Shown in pieces: positions 42,701 through 50,700 of a stretch of DNA of 64,000 bases. Position 1 is the first letter of the stretch. Every line of letters starts with the position of its first letter. The notes under the pieces were generated by a model. That model did no database searches. It was not told the DNA's origin and was given only the letters and a program-made list of their open reading frames with translations. Source of the stretch: Capra hircus. Lineage: Eukaryota > Chordata > Mammalia > Artiodactyla > Bovidae. The stretch is from the NCBI RefSeq assembly GCF_001704415.2, contig NC_030836.1, positions 25,580,001-25,644,000 on the forward strand. The letters are read 5' to 3'. The position numbers were made by a program, and so were the translations under genes.

Positions 42701-45700
42701 GGCATACAGCATTTTCTTTCCTCACACTTTGAAAGTGTAGACCCGTATTTTGTCCTGTTTTGTGATGATTCCCGTGAAAGGAATAGAGAGAGACTGGGAA
42801 GTAAGCAAGCGTTTTGCCTTTTCCTCCTGCAGGTCCCAGTAGGGATGGCACAATCAGCGAGGACACTATCCGAGCCTCTCTCATCTCAGCGGTCAGCGAC
42901 AAACTGAGATGGCGGATGAAGGAGGAAATGGATCGTGCCCAGGCAGAACTCAACGCCTTGAAACGAACAGAGGAAGACCTGAAAAAAGGTCACCAGAAAC
43001 TCGAAGAGATGGTTAACCGTTTAGACCAAGAAGTAGTAAGTAACTCATTGCATAACTGCACTATTTTAATTGTAGCTATGGCAAAGTTTTCTGTATGTAC
43101 TGTAGCTACCCTGAGTACTGTGGGTATTAGAGTTCAAACGACTGTACACACTCTTTAAGCACTTGAACATAGCTCCTATACAGCTTGTTAAAAAACGGAG
43201 CCTATGATTGAAATACAGTCTTTGACTGGGAAGTGGATGTATTTAGAGGATTTTTCGCTTGCACCTTCACACTGCGGGATAATGTTTTGACCCATAGGAG
43301 GGCTGTTGGAGTGTTGATGTTACCAGATAGTCAACCAGAAATAAGAATTTGAGAGAGTTCTAAGCCATGATAAAGATCTGCAGACTCAGGGTGCAGACTT
43401 AAGGATCAGTTCTTTTTTGTTTGCAAACATTGTTTGAACTATATGTAAAGTATCTTTGGTATGCAACCTTTAGCTCTTCAGCTTTCTCACGTTTTTATCA
43501 GACTGCTGTGCCCTGAAGAGTCGGTATAAGTCAGTCCTGTGACTTCTTTTGTTTAAAGATGTAGAGGCACTAGCTTAATTTGAGTACCAGCTTCACTCTT
43601 CACTTTCATTCTTGTGAGGGAGAATCTGTTCCAGTAAGTGTGCATTTTTGATGAAAGGATAGAGAGTTTATTGAGTGTTTGAGGCTTTGGAGAAAGTGAT
43701 TTGTATGTACATGTTAGTCTAATAAATGGTTCTAGTGTGTAAAATGAGCTGCTCGACGGTCAGCTATTTTCAAACATTGAGGAAGGTGGCACCAGTACAA
43801 TTCAGAGCCCGCAACCACCACCTGCTATATCTTGGGACTAAAATTAAGGTGTTTGTGGAGTTCTGTGCATTGAATTGTCTGTGTAGACTGGGGAAAGTTG
43901 TTCCTCTGAGGCAGATGTCCCCTTGTTTTGAAAGAAGGGCCTCTTTTATGATTTTAATGTAAGAAACCTCCTGCTGGAACGTGTCTTGTGTGAAGGTTTA
44001 GTTTGCAGTATTTATCACTGTTAAGTGACAGGCTTATCACTGCCACCGAAAGTGCTCAGCTTAGCATCTCCTGTTTGCACTTAGCTTATTAGAGCACACC
44101 TTTTCCTCTAGCTTTGAAATGTGTTATATTTGAAACGTGAATCTCATCCATGAGTTGTTTAAGCATTGTTTTATTAGCAATTCTGCTTCTGTGCAGTTGG
44201 GTTGTAGATGTCTGACAAACGGATAATTACAATTAGTGTAAAATCATCATGCTTGGACTATTCTGTTTTCAGGCTGAGGTTGATAAAAACATAGAACTTT
44301 TGAGAAAGAAGGATGAAGAACTCAGTTCTGCCCTGGAGAAAATGGAAAATCAATCTGAAAACAATGATATTGATGAAGTTATCATTCCCACAGCCCCACT
44401 ATACAAACAGATCCTAAATCTGTATGCAGAGGAAAATGCTATTGAAGACACTATTTTTTACCTGGGAGAAGCCTTGAGGCGGGGAGTAATAGACCTAGAT
44501 GTCTTCCTAAAGGTATGTCTTCTTCACTCTGCTTTCCAGAGTTTTGGAACGTTTTAGAACCACTGTTGCTGAAAACCACAAATCAAGAGGGTTTGTCTGT
44601 AGGGGATGAGTTAAAATTCTTTTTCTTTCCAAAAGTGAGCAGGTGGGGTAAATGGCTATGAGCAGTGTCTTCCCACCTACAGAGAGGACTGAGGATAATC
44701 TGAGTATGGGAAGAAAAGTGGGCTTAGTGGCTGCAGTTCCTACTCTAAGGTGGCATCAAGCTGAATGTAATTCTTCTTACTACTGCACCCGGGTGGATCA
44801 GCAGGCACAGTCAGATTTCCATTCTTTCAGGTCACATCATCTAAATTAAGATCATTGACTGCCCCATCCTTGTTGCTTTTTTTTTCCCCTCTGTTAATTT
44901 TCTTAGACTTGCATACTTTTATACCTGTTTCCCCTTGTAGAGTATTGGGCTTGCCCTGCTAGCAATAGGGCCTTCTAAATGATTATTCCAGGCTTAATGC
45001 TATTGTGCATACGTGGAAGAGCTGTAAGCCAAGTTTGGCTACTGTTCTCTGTTAGGTCATGAGGAGCATGGCTTTAGGGATAACAGCCATCCTTTGGATA
45101 TTCAGTACAGCTGCTTCTGATGCTTCAGTGTGCCTGCAAGGCTGGTCAGGTTGCTTGCTGACCCTGCCTATCTCACTGTGAGTGTATGGCCAAACCACTC
45201 TTGGACCTGGTAGAAGCATATGAATAGCTGGGACCCAAGAGAGGGTTCCCTTTCTGTACGCTCTCCTCTGCTTGGGTGGCATAACTTAGGCCAAGATAAA
45301 CATGGAGAGGTGAGAAAAGGATGCTGTTTGCTAGGCACTGGACCAAAGGTGGCCTTGTGCTGCTCATCCCTGCCCTTCCCCTTTTTTAGCTAAGTAGTGA
45401 CAAACAGTTCTAAAAGTTTTTTAACTTTTGTTAGGATCACAGTACAAGTTTCCCAGGCGTCTTGGTTGTCTCAAGATGTAGCTTGAACTGAGCCAGATCC
45501 TGCGTGGGGGTGCTTTCCCTGTGACACATTGTATGGTCTCAGAAGACTACTTTCCTGAATACAAGTGTGTTAGTTGCTCAGTTGTGTCCAACTCTTTGCG
45601 ACCTCATGGGCTGTAGCCCATCAGGCTCTTCTGTCCATGGAATTCTCCAGGCAAGGGTATTGGAGTGGGTAGCCATTCTCTTCTCCAGGAGATCTTCCTG

Positions 45701-46057
45701 TCCCAGGGATTGAATGCGTTTCTCCTGCATTGCAGGCAGATTCTTTACCATCTGAGTCGCCAGGAAAGCCTCCGCAGGTTCCTTAACACAGCCTGCCAGC
45801 ATCAATCCCGTGAGTTAACAGCCACATAAAATGTAGTATTGGGCTCCAGAGGACCGTTGAGGAGTTTAGGGTTCCTAACTCCCATCTAGGTTACAAACTG
45901 TCTGCTAGTTTATGCCTGGACCTGGATAAGGGCTAGTCTAAACTGTTTAACTTCTTCCCCCTCACAGCATGTACGTCTTCTGTCCCGTAAACAGTTCCAG
46001 CTGAGGGCACTAATGCAGAAAGCAAGAAAGACTGCCGGTCTCAGTGACCTCTACTGA
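3731..46057 (+). CDS. TSG101: TSG101, ESCRT-I subunit (complete, 10 coding exons)
   Basis: Tumor susceptibility gene 101 is the ESCRT-I subunit that recognises ubiquitinated cargo and P(T/S)AP-motif partners such as HRS at endosomes; it acts in multivesicular-body sorting, cytokinesis and membrane budding. Coding exons: 3731-3772, 8730-8814, 11008-11073, 14511-14674, 21470-21596, 24966-25032, 27614-27705, 42833-43035, 44273-44512, 45968-46057. They sum to 1,176 nt, giving 391 residues plus TGA, and every intron starts GT and ends AG with phase kept. Residues 1-145 form the UEV domain: Tyr110 stands where an active E2 has its cysteine, and the ubiquitin-contact residues Val43, Asn45, Asp46 are present. 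Residues about 146-215 are Pro/Tyr/Gly rich, about 235-316 coiled coil, and about 325-391 the steadiness box; an internal PTAP lies at 321-324. The start has a strong Kozak context (GCCGCC before ATGG). The human protein is 390 residues; the extra residue here is in RPTVSAS near 146-150. Confidence 0.98.
5979..6222 (-). repeat. Bov-A2-type SINE (dimer)
   Basis: Inverse orientation: begins GCTGCTGCTAAGTCACTTCAG and shows two units joined by an AGTGAAAAGTGAAAGTGAAG linker. Confidence 0.85.
6270..6960. repeat. L2-like LINE fragments
   Basis: Diverged match to the L2 3' region: GGGATACAGTAGTGAACAGA, GAAGGCCTTCCTGAGGT, TTCCAGGAAGAAGG. Confidence 0.55.
7055..7326 (+). repeat. Bov-A2 SINE (dimer)
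   Basis: Starts GGAGAAGGCTATGGCAACCC, two units, ends in an AGCAGCAGCAGCA tail. Its open frame gives the chance peptide family common to all such copies. Confidence 0.9.
7788..8098 (-). repeat. Bov-tA SINE pair
   Basis: GTCGCTCAGTCCTGTCCGAC followed by a tRNA-like part (CCAGGTCTCTCGCATTGCAG) to 7980, then a second partial unit with its own tRNA-like part to 8098. Confidence 0.85.
8730..8814 (+). CDS. TSG101: TSG101 coding exon 2
   Basis: 85 nt after the acceptor ccttttcag and before the donor gtgagt. Encodes YKYRDLTVRETVNV onward to DSY plus the first base of Val43. Part of the UEV fold. Confidence 0.97.
8815..11007 (+). other. TSG101: TSG101 intron 2
   Basis: 2.2 kb. AT-rich apart from a GC-richer island at 9535-9850 and a Bov-tA at 10494-10697. 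Confidence 0.85.
10494..10697 (-). repeat. Bov-tA SINE
   Basis: Inverse Bov-tA: GTCGCTCAGTCGTGTCCCAC start, tRNA-like segment with AGGTCTCCTGTATTGCAGG, end GAGCCCCCAGGGCA. Confidence 0.9.
11008..11073 (+). CDS. TSG101: TSG101 coding exon 3
   Basis: 66 nt between acceptor ctttcag and donor gtaaat. Encodes VFNDGSSRELMNLTGTIPV through YR. Carries the beta-hairpin residues Val43, Asn45 and Asp46 used to bind ubiquitin. Confidence 0.97.
11491..11750 (-). repeat. Bov-A2 SINE (dimer)
   Basis: Inverse orientation: TGCTTAGTCACTTCAGTC, unit to about 11614, second unit from GTGAAGTCGCTTGGTCGTG to CCTTCTCC. Confidence 0.88.
12482..13560 (-). repeat. L1 3' UTR fragments
   Basis: Old L1-type 3' sequence in reverse: TTTTATTGAGATATAATTGA at the left, and TTTTCCACAGTGGCTGCACC with ATTCCCACCAACAGTGCACA at the right. 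The GGAAGTTTGTACCT segment occurs twice (about 12756 and 13056), so two overlapping fragments are likely. Confidence 0.75.
14511..14674 (+). CDS. TSG101: TSG101 coding exon 4
   Basis: 164 nt between acceptor tctctgtcag and donor gtaagt. Encodes GNTYNIPICLWLL through YLPYLHEWKH. Holds the UEV core, with Trp75 and Tyr110; the latter replaces the E2 catalytic cysteine, so the protein binds but does not conjugate ubiquitin. Confidence 0.98.
15578..15778 (-). repeat. Bov-tA SINE
   Basis: Inverse Bov-tA: GAAGTTGCTCAGTCGTGTCC to the tRNA-like CGGGTCTCCGGCGTTGTAGG. Confidence 0.9.
16744..17200. mobile_element. Tigger-like DNA transposon split by an L1 tail
   Basis: Left part 16744-16940 begins GCAGGCATATATTGGAGACA and has TTTCCCAATGCATATAAAAG. 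The right part, about 17090-17200, ends GTAAAGCTAAGCGCAGTAAA, close to the inverted complement expected of a TcMar-Tigger element. Between them, about 16945-17050 is an L1 3' end (ATTGCTGTACAGCAGAACTT...AATGTAAATCAAGTATACTT). Family named from remembered consensus. Confidence 0.65.
17926..18147. mobile_element. MER5-like hAT DNA transposon relic
   Basis: Imperfect terminal inverted repeats (AGCGTTTCTCAGCCTC at the left, GTTGAAAACCACTGC at the right) around GTTGGCATTGTGGGCTGG...ACAAGATGCCAGTATCATGA. Length fits a nonautonomous hAT-Charlie element. No transposase coding. Confidence 0.7.
18200..18660 (+). repeat. Old L1 3' fragment
   Basis: Diverged L1M-type 3' sequence recognised by general resemblance only. 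Confidence 0.4.
19317..19589 (+). mobile_element. Bov-A2 SINE with target-site duplication
   Basis: Two-unit element from GGGGAGAAGGCGATGGCACC to an AGCAGC tail, flanked by AGCATGATGCAG at 19305-19316 and 19590-19601. Confidence 0.92.
20000..20345 (+). repeat. Old L1 3' fragment
   Basis: Contains the L1M-style GTGGTTACCAGGGGCTGGAG and AACTGTATACCTTTAGATGG segments. Confidence 0.6.
20866..20964 (-). repeat. Truncated Bov-A2/Bov-tA SINE
   Basis: Only the first about 100 nt of an inverse unit (GAAGTCGCTCACTCGTGTCG...GGCAAGAATACTGGA). Confidence 0.85.
21470..21596 (+). CDS. TSG101: TSG101 coding exon 5
   Basis: 127 nt between acceptor catttttag and donor gtaagt. Encodes PQSDLLGLIQVMIVVFGDEP, completing the UEV domain, then the start of the Pro-rich linker (RPTVSASYPPYQATGPPN). 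The PT-V-SAS stretch is one residue longer than human RPISAS (from memory). Confidence 0.97.
21597..24965 (+). other. TSG101: TSG101 intron 5
   Basis: 3.4 kb, largely AT-rich unique DNA without young SINEs. L2-like sequence near 23860-24130. No exon recognised. Confidence 0.8.
24966..25032 (+). CDS. TSG101: TSG101 coding exon 6
   Basis: 67 nt between acceptor tttttag and donor gtaatg. Encodes SYMPGMPSGISAYPSGYPP and on to NP, in the Pro/Tyr/Gly linker. Confidence 0.96.
26397..26413. repeat. (GT)n microsatellite
   Basis: Eight to nine GT units. Confidence 0.85.
27308..27422 (+). repeat. tRNA-derived cetartiodactyl SINE (CHR/Bov-t type)
   Basis: GGGACTTCCCTGGCAGTTCA and GTGGTTAAGACTCTGTGCTT, then GGGGAACTAAGATCCTGCAT: a tRNA-Glu-like head with A-rich tail. 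Confidence 0.8.
27614..27705 (+). CDS. TSG101: TSG101 coding exon 7
   Basis: 92 nt between acceptor ttctttag and donor gtaagt. Encodes GYTGCPYPPGGQYPATTSSQ and on to VTTV, the end of the Pro-rich linker. Thr in GYTGC replaces the Pro I recall from human. The following intron is the largest, about 15.1 kb. Confidence 0.96.
27944..28151 (-). repeat. Bov-tA SINE
   Basis: Inverse element AAGTGAAGTCGCTCAGTCGT to ACCAGGGAAGTCC with a tRNA-like part. Confidence 0.92.
28195..28399 (-). repeat. Bov-tA SINE (older copy)
   Basis: Adjacent diverged copy: TTAGTCACTAAGTCATGTCT, tRNA-like part near 28340, end GAGCCTCCAGGGAAACCC. Confidence 0.85.
29200..30010 (-). mobile_element. BovB (RTE) LINE 5' fragment, endonuclease region
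   Basis: Minus-strand frame near 29399-29581 reads MARVNINILAISELKWMRTG and SDDHYIYYHRKESLRRNGVA, the N-terminal endonuclease of BovB. The plus-strand text to about 30010 continues the BovB 5' part. Frameshifts and lack of the RT part show a dead truncated copy. Confidence 0.85.
30060..30440. repeat. L2-like LINE fragment
   Basis: ATCTGATCATATCCAGTGCT, ATCACTTCTCTACTTAAAAT and TGGAAGGCCCTTTATGACCC follow the L2 pattern. Confidence 0.6.
30779..31097 (-). mobile_element. CHR-type tRNA SINE with target-site duplication
   Basis: Long tRNA-derived SINE in reverse (GGCTTCTCACTGCGGTGGCT, GCAGTAGTTGTGACACACTG, end CACCAGGGAAGTCC), flanked by ACAGTGTAATTT at 30767-30778 and 31098-31109. Confidence 0.8.
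31985..32580 (-). pseudogene. RPL17: Processed pseudogene of RPL17
   Basis: Minus-strand intronless copy of the ribosomal protein L17 (uL22) mRNA inside TSG101 intron 7. Start codon at 32555-32553, then MVCCSLDPETPTKSSKRRSS, KNTCETAQAIKGTHIQKATK, GEVGRCAQAKHWGW, a frameshift, then MNKAPKMRGRTYRARSG and on to WKKKISQKKQKKQK, stopping near 31999. A minus-strand AATAAA and a run of A (plus-strand T run near 31981-31990) mark the 3' end. Frame changes and several substitutions show it is not coding. Confidence 0.93.
32848..33256 (+). mobile_element. Bov-A2 SINE carrying an inverted second Bov-A2
   Basis: The outer element runs 32848-33060 and 33191-33256 on the plus strand. The interval 33061-33190 is an inverse unit (GCTGCTGCTAAGTCGCTTCA...TTCCTTCTCGA). 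GGTGGGCT is duplicated at 33053-33060 and 33191-33198. Confidence 0.88.
34346..34541 (-). repeat. Bov-tA SINE
   Basis: Inverse element GAAAGTTGCTCAGTTGTGTC to GAGCCACAAGGGAAGCCC. Confidence 0.9.
34590..35240. repeat. L2-like LINE fragments
   Basis: TGCTTGCTATGTACCAGGAG, CATGGAGTTTGCATTCCAGT, then AACAGCAGCGAGGCCAGTGG and GAGTGATCAGATCTGATTGA: the usual L2 3' order. Confidence 0.7.
35350..36670 (-). mobile_element. L1 fragment in reverse, interrupted by a second L1
   Basis: CATATCTTGACTATTGTAAA, GAATTGCTGTGTCACGTGGT and, after the interruption, CCACTTACTGAAGAGGC form a continuous antisense L1 3' region. A second L1 tail occupies 36053-36327. Confidence 0.82.
36053..36327 (-). mobile_element. 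Nested truncated L1 insertion
   Basis: A T run at the left (the A tail in reverse) followed by L1 3' UTR sequence (TAGATATAATTGACATATAG). Flanked by GCCTATGTTTTCTG (36039-36052) and GCCTGTGTTTTCTT (36328-36341), two mismatches in 14. Confidence 0.78.
38095..38226 (-). repeat. L1 3' end fragment (ruminant L1)
   Basis: ATTTTATTATTTTTCATTTT, TAATCGCTCTACATTGCCCTG and CCTCCCTCAAGAGCCTCCC match the reverse of a ruminant L1 tail. Confidence 0.7.
39147..40260 (-). mobile_element. L1 3' fragment in reverse
   Basis: A T run at the left (39147-39155), then GCTACTGTACAGCAGAATGA, CCAGGAGTGGAATTGCTGGA, TTTTCCACAGTGGCTACACC and TTGCTGTGCAAAAGCTTGTA: about 1.1 kb of antisense L1. Confidence 0.85.
42294..42632 (+). 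mobile_element. BovB (RTE) 3' end
   Basis: GGAGAAGACTCTTGGGAGTC, AATATTCATTGGAAGGCCTG and ACATGACTTAGTGACTGAAC: C-terminal coding plus tail of BovB, 5' truncated and frame-broken. Ends 200 nt before TSG101 exon 8. Confidence 0.88.
42833..43035 (+). CDS. TSG101: TSG101 coding exon 8
   Basis: 203 nt between acceptor cctcctgcag and donor gtaagt. Encodes GPSRDGTISEDTIRASLISA through the long charged helix MDRAQAELNALKRTEEDL and on to LDQEV, most of the coiled coil through which ESCRT-I assembles. The donor lies in a GTAGTAAGT run, so the border is set by homology to the EVAEVDKN junction. Confidence 0.97.
43036..44272 (+). other. TSG101: TSG101 intron 8
   Basis: 1.2 kb of unique-looking DNA with no repeat or extra exon recognised. 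Confidence 0.8.
44273..44512 (+). CDS. TSG101: TSG101 coding exon 9
   Basis: 240 nt (80 codons, phase 0) between acceptor ctgttttcag and donor gtatgt. Encodes the coiled-coil end (AEVDKNIELLRKKDEELSSA), the DIDEVIIPTAPLYKQIL stretch with PTAP at 321-324, and most of the C-terminal steadiness box that controls TSG101 protein level. Confidence 0.98.
44513..45967 (+). other. TSG101: TSG101 intron 9
   Basis: 1.45 kb containing a Bov-tA SINE (45562-45771) and one copy of a 37-bp repeat (45225-45261). Confidence 0.8.
45562..45771 (-). repeat. Bov-tA SINE
   Basis: Inverse element GTTAGTTGCTCAGTTGTGTC to GAGTCGCCAGGAAAGCC. Confidence 0.88.
45968..46057 (+). CDS. TSG101: TSG101 coding exon 10 (last) with stop
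   Basis: 90 nt after acceptor ccctcacag. Encodes HVRLLSRKQFQLRALMQKAR, then KTAGLSDLY and TGA. The C-terminal helices belong to the ESCRT-I core. Confidence 0.98.
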   Translation, partial: HVRLLSRKQFQLRALMQKARKTAGLSDLY

Positions 46058-46316
46058 CTTCTCTGATACCAGATGGGAGACTGAACTCTTCTAAAGTATT
46101 CTTTTCTTCTCTTCCTTTCTCTTATATCAGTAGGTGCCCAAAATAAGTTATTGCAGTTTATCATTCAAGTGTAAAATATTTTGAATCAATAATATATTTT
46201 CTGTTTTCTTTTGGTAAAGACTGGCTTTTATTAATGCACTTTCTATCCTCTGTAAACTCTTTTTGTGCTGAATGTTGGGACTGACTATGCTAAATAAAAT
46301 TTGTTGCATAATTTTT
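46058..46316 (+). other. TSG101: TSG101 3' UTR
   Basis: About 260 nt from the stop codon to the expected cleavage site shortly after the AATAAA at 46294. The end point is inferred from the signal position. Confidence 0.8.
46294..46299 (+). terminator. TSG101: TSG101 polyadenylation signal
   Basis: Canonical AATAAA 237 nt past the stop codon, followed by T-rich sequence. It is the first canonical signal after the stop. Confidence 0.88.
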
Positions 46317-46733
46317 CTCTTCTTTACTCAACAGAATATATGAAACAAAATATGTGAAACCTTAGTAAAACTCAGCTTCTAATTTAGCAAAGTATAATAT
46401 CCATCATGAGTTGAAATCTAGTATTATTCTCTAGCATATAAAGTGGATTCTACTCAATATGGGATATAATACATAGAAATCCAAATGTTCAAATGTTTGG
46501 ATTTGAATGACTTTTTCTGTGAAAGGTCCTCATATCCTCCTGCCAGTTCTGTGTAGTTTTTTCCCTTTCCAGACCTGACAGAACCATAACTGTTTTCATC
46601 ATGAGAGTAGCAGAGTGGCCAGTGCCAAGCTACACATCTGAGAGTTTATGTTAACTCAGCAGGATGACCTGGCCACAATTGAGGAGGAAGGTACAGTGTA
46701 CACTGCCTGTCTGCACTTACTGTCGTTTACAGC

Positions 46734-46863
46734 CAGTCTCCCTGGTGAGTGACTCTGGGTAAGACTGTGGTCACCCACCTAGTGACCTGAATGTCAGTCA
46801 GTCTCCCTGGTGAGTGACTCTGGGTAAGACTGTGGTCACCCACCCAGCGACCCATATGTCCCA
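46734..46863. repeat. 65-bp tandem duplication
   Basis: Two adjacent copies starting CAGTCTCCCTGGTGAGTGAC at 46734 and 46799. The first about 46 bp are identical; the remainder differs at several places. Confidence 0.93.
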
Positions 46864-47568
46864 TAGAGCTAACCCAGCAGAACAGAGTGTTCTCTGTCAA
46901 ATGAGAGCTGGAAGGTTCTAAAGAAACGAACATTCTAATTTAAGATACTTTAAGGTATGTAGGGTGTGAAGCAATCTTTCCCAAGAGAAGACAGACCAAT
47001 TTGCTCTCATCACTGAAGAGTTTATACAGTTTAAATCTTAAAAAATTAAAATCTACTTGTAAAAATTATCAGAATAAAAACTAACAAGGTTTAATTCAGT
47101 GTTAGGATTGAAGCTGACAAGTTATTTTTGTGTATATATACTTTTATTTTTACATGGTAGAGGAAGTTACAGCTTTATTACAGCATATAAATGAACATGG
47201 ATATATCAGCCAGCCAAAACAAAAGAATTAGCATAAACTTGATGAAAAGCATCAATTTCTAAACACAGTAAACATACATTATAACATCCTTTTGGACCAA
47301 ATGGCTGCTACATAAGTAATATACAAGGCAAGTACTGGTACATCAGAGGCACCAAACCACCTTCTTTGATACAGTCATTTGGGAATTTGCATCCAAATGT
47401 GGGATGATAACTTAAAGAGCTGAAGGGCTAAATAGAGGACTCATTCTGCCCCCCTTCCCCCATTTTTCCAACTTTTAGGAATTCAGGTTTATTCAGAAGT
47501 TTGACATATGTAATCTTGTAACTACCATCTCTTTTTCAATAACCTCAGAATAGTAGTTTTAAGTAACT

Positions 47569-47731
47569 TTAAAGCTTGAGCTCCTTCTGAATTTCCCAAA
47601 GAGTTTCTGCACTTTTTCAAATGGGCCTCATCTTCAAGGGGTCAGCTTTACCTTTACGAGGTCTGTAATACCATTCTCTCCCAGAACACATGGAACACTA
47701 AGGTATGGTCTTCATTTATTCAATAGTGGCC
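47569..47731 (-). pseudogene. LDHAL6A: LDHAL6A relic, last exon
   Basis: The acceptor ttttcag is kept. The exon then reads GGC CAC TAT TGA, an in-frame stop where LDH genes have Gly. Pieces in different frames follow: SVPCVLGENGITDLVKVKLT, then EDEAHLKK, then AETLWEIQKELKL and TAA (47571-47569). At least three frame changes separate the pieces. The final peptide matches the LDHAL6A-type C-terminus rather than that of LDHC or LDHA. Confidence 0.85.
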
Positions 47732-50700
47732 CTGAAAATAAAGACTTAAAAATTATTCCTTTTTCTTTTTTTCTAACAAAGGTCTGCAGTATGAGAAGGA
47801 GCAGTTGCTGGGTGAATGAGTATTTAACAGATTTGTAGTATGAATTGTGGCAGAAAAAAAGACCACCAGGAAAGAACAGTTTAAAACAGATGACTAGACA
47901 TTTATTGTTCAGCTTCACCTGCCATCTTTCCACACAGGCCCCAACCTCTTCCCATGTTTGCTGGGACCTACCCTTCTTTTCCTATCTCCTTGCCCACAAT
48001 CCACTTCCTATAAGGAACTACTTTAAAACTTCTGTGACTTTATTCCCAGTGATTTAATTCTATTTTACTTTACCCTCTCCCATTCAAATTAGCGGAGGCT
48101 TCATACCTGGGCCCCAACTTCCCTCGCCCCAGGAGACTCAATTGCTGATATCTTTGTGACCAGCGCTGATTTCTTAGGTCTTTTCTTGGACCAATTGAAA
48201 ACAGAGAACAACTCAAAATGGTACAAGACCTGCCCACACAGTGGTTCCCAATGTTACTAGATATTTATAGAGCTAGTTCACTTAGTTAAATAACAAAGAT
48301 GCAATAAGACTTTCATCTAATCGAATATAGTAAGACATATCACAGGAGGCCAGGAGAAAGGTCTACAAAGGTAGGTCTCTTCCTCCTCTACCACCCACCC
48401 TTTGTCTCTCTTCAACAGCAGTAAAGAATATATTATAGGAAGAGGTGCTTCCGTAGAATCAACTTCAGAAATTATCCCCCATAAATGCTCTTTTATCTCA
48501 TTTTATGTTGGTGATAAACATTTTTTCAAACATAAACATTCTACCTTACTCATGTTGGCAACTGGATGCACTCCTAAGATTGTTCAAAAAACTTGCTGTT
48601 ACATCAGCACAGATAGGGCAGCACCCCATTTCTTTTTAATCGTCTCACAGCCACTGTGGATTTGGAAGAAATGATGAACATAAGTTACATGATTAGCTGG
48701 GACCCAAGAGAGGGCTCCCTTTCTGTACACTGTGTGTGTCTTTGAACATCCATATGTGGCAGCCTGACGATGCCACAAATCTGAATTGTTTCCATCAGTA
48801 ATTTTTCCTAGGAATTTCTTACAGGACTTGGTTAAGGTAGAAAAGAGTTACTAGGATAAGTGAGAGTTATGAGACCTAGAAATTAATGTGAAATCAACTT
48901 TACTATTAACAGTAAAGAATTTATAGCAACAATTTAAAAATATATTCTTTTAAACAAGAATTTAACAAATAAGTGCCTACAGTATGTTAGATACTGGGTT
49001 AGGCTCACCAAGGAGCAAGAAAGACTTAGTCCCTGACTGCTTAAGAGTTTATTATCTGGTGAATATGATCACACAAAAATAAAAAGTGTTAATGAAAGAA
49101 AAGTATTGGAGACACAACAACATGTACTTAAGGGACCCAAATCTCATCCCTCTGGCACAATTCAGCCTTATAGCTAACTTTCAAGGTACTGAAGATGCAA
49201 AACTAACATACTGCCCTGGCAACCAGTTCTTTGTGGACATTGCCCTACTACTTAGATCTGTATCCATTCCTTTATCTGAGTTTAGATCCTTCAGAGAGAC
49301 CCCAGCAATGTTCACCCCAATCCACACAGAAACTAAGGAAAAGATACCCCCAAATCCATTTATTACATAGTGTTATATAACAAGTGTTTTGCTTTTTAAA
49401 AAAAAACCTTAGCAAAACTGTTATAATTGCCCTGAGAGGTTTACAACTAGGAATTCGTAGCAAAACTCAACAAATTCAGGTGTCTAAGCCCTATCCCCAG
49501 TCAGCTAAATGTAAATCTTCAGGGATGGAGCCTACAATTTGATCCTCTTGGCAGAGATACGCCAAACAAGAAAGGGACAGTTTGAAATTGCCAAGTATAA
49601 GTTAAGTTTTAACTTTATCACTTCAAGTCCTTTTCCATAGCCAGGGTTTGTATTAGATTTCAAGCATTCTTAGCCAGAGGAAACTAAGATGGTAATAAGG
49701 ACTGCTATCATATTAGCACCCCTTCCTCCTCTCCCCTTTAATTTTCTCCAGTAAATAGAATTCATGTTAACTGAATTATAATTGTGACCTTTCTGAACTA
49801 GAGTATCCCAAGTTAAATATAAACTACATTTTGTTACTTCATGCTGTGTTAATAAGAAAGCCTTATACTCTTAATCATACATATGCAGGATTATAGTAAC
49901 ATTCTCATTTTTTTTCAAACCTGTATTTCTGGTAAGTTATTTTATTATAAAAATAATTTGCTGAAATTTTAAACACTACTAAAGGACCTAAAGTAGAATA
50001 AAAGTCCTTTTTCCCCACAAGAGGTATTTTGTGATTAAATATATGATCAATATAGTCTAAATATATTTCAGAGTGTGTGCATAGCTCAGTGGCATTTTTA
50101 GGCTTACCACTCCAGTCTCTGTGCTCTAAAAGGTCAAAAACCACAATAGCTTTCAGACTGGACACCAAGCCAAGTCAAGAAACAGAAAGGAGCAGGAGCA
50201 GTGGCCAGATCACTGCTCAGTGACAAGCTGTCCCAGTAACAACAGTTTTGGGGGAAATGCTCTTAACTTCCATGATACAAAGTTCAGATAGCCACTGACA
50301 GAAAAAAATTCAAGTCAGAAAAAGTTCTCATCTTAAATGATAAACTTTTTTACACTTACCTAAATTAAAACTGGTAAGTCTGATGTTTTGTGGAGGAAAA
50401 AAACATAGTTCTCTATCCAGCTCCAGCTGTGTACCATAGTTTCAACAATATTGACCCAATAAGAATAAGTTATGAAAAACTTTTGTTGCTACTCCGCTTA
50501 GCCTATTGTGCAAAAACATTTCCATTCATTCCATAAAACATTTAAGAAATAATATTCCCTTATCAAGTCTTTGAAATAATTTTTGTCAGAGAATAATCCA
50601 TTTAGATCAAAAGCTTAGCTAAAAGGGAAACAGAGAAACAACTAAACATGGAATATAACTGTCAGGCAAAACATAAATCAGGCCTTAGTCCCACTAGACA

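Larger units (their letters stand above)
27706..42832 (+). other. TSG101: TSG101 intron 7 (largest)
   Basis: 15.1 kb. Holds Bov-tA, BovB, CHR-type and L1 pieces and the RPL17 pseudogene. The stretches 31110-31980, 33260-34340, 36680-38090, 38230-39140 and 40280-42290 show no exon I recognise. Confidence 0.85.

Noticed and set aside
50080..50140. Minus-strand TGGAGTGGTAAGCCTAAAAA resembling the LDH WSG-containing exon
   Set aside because: Only a few codons match and the rest of the exon is absent; too weak to call a middle LDHAL6A exon.
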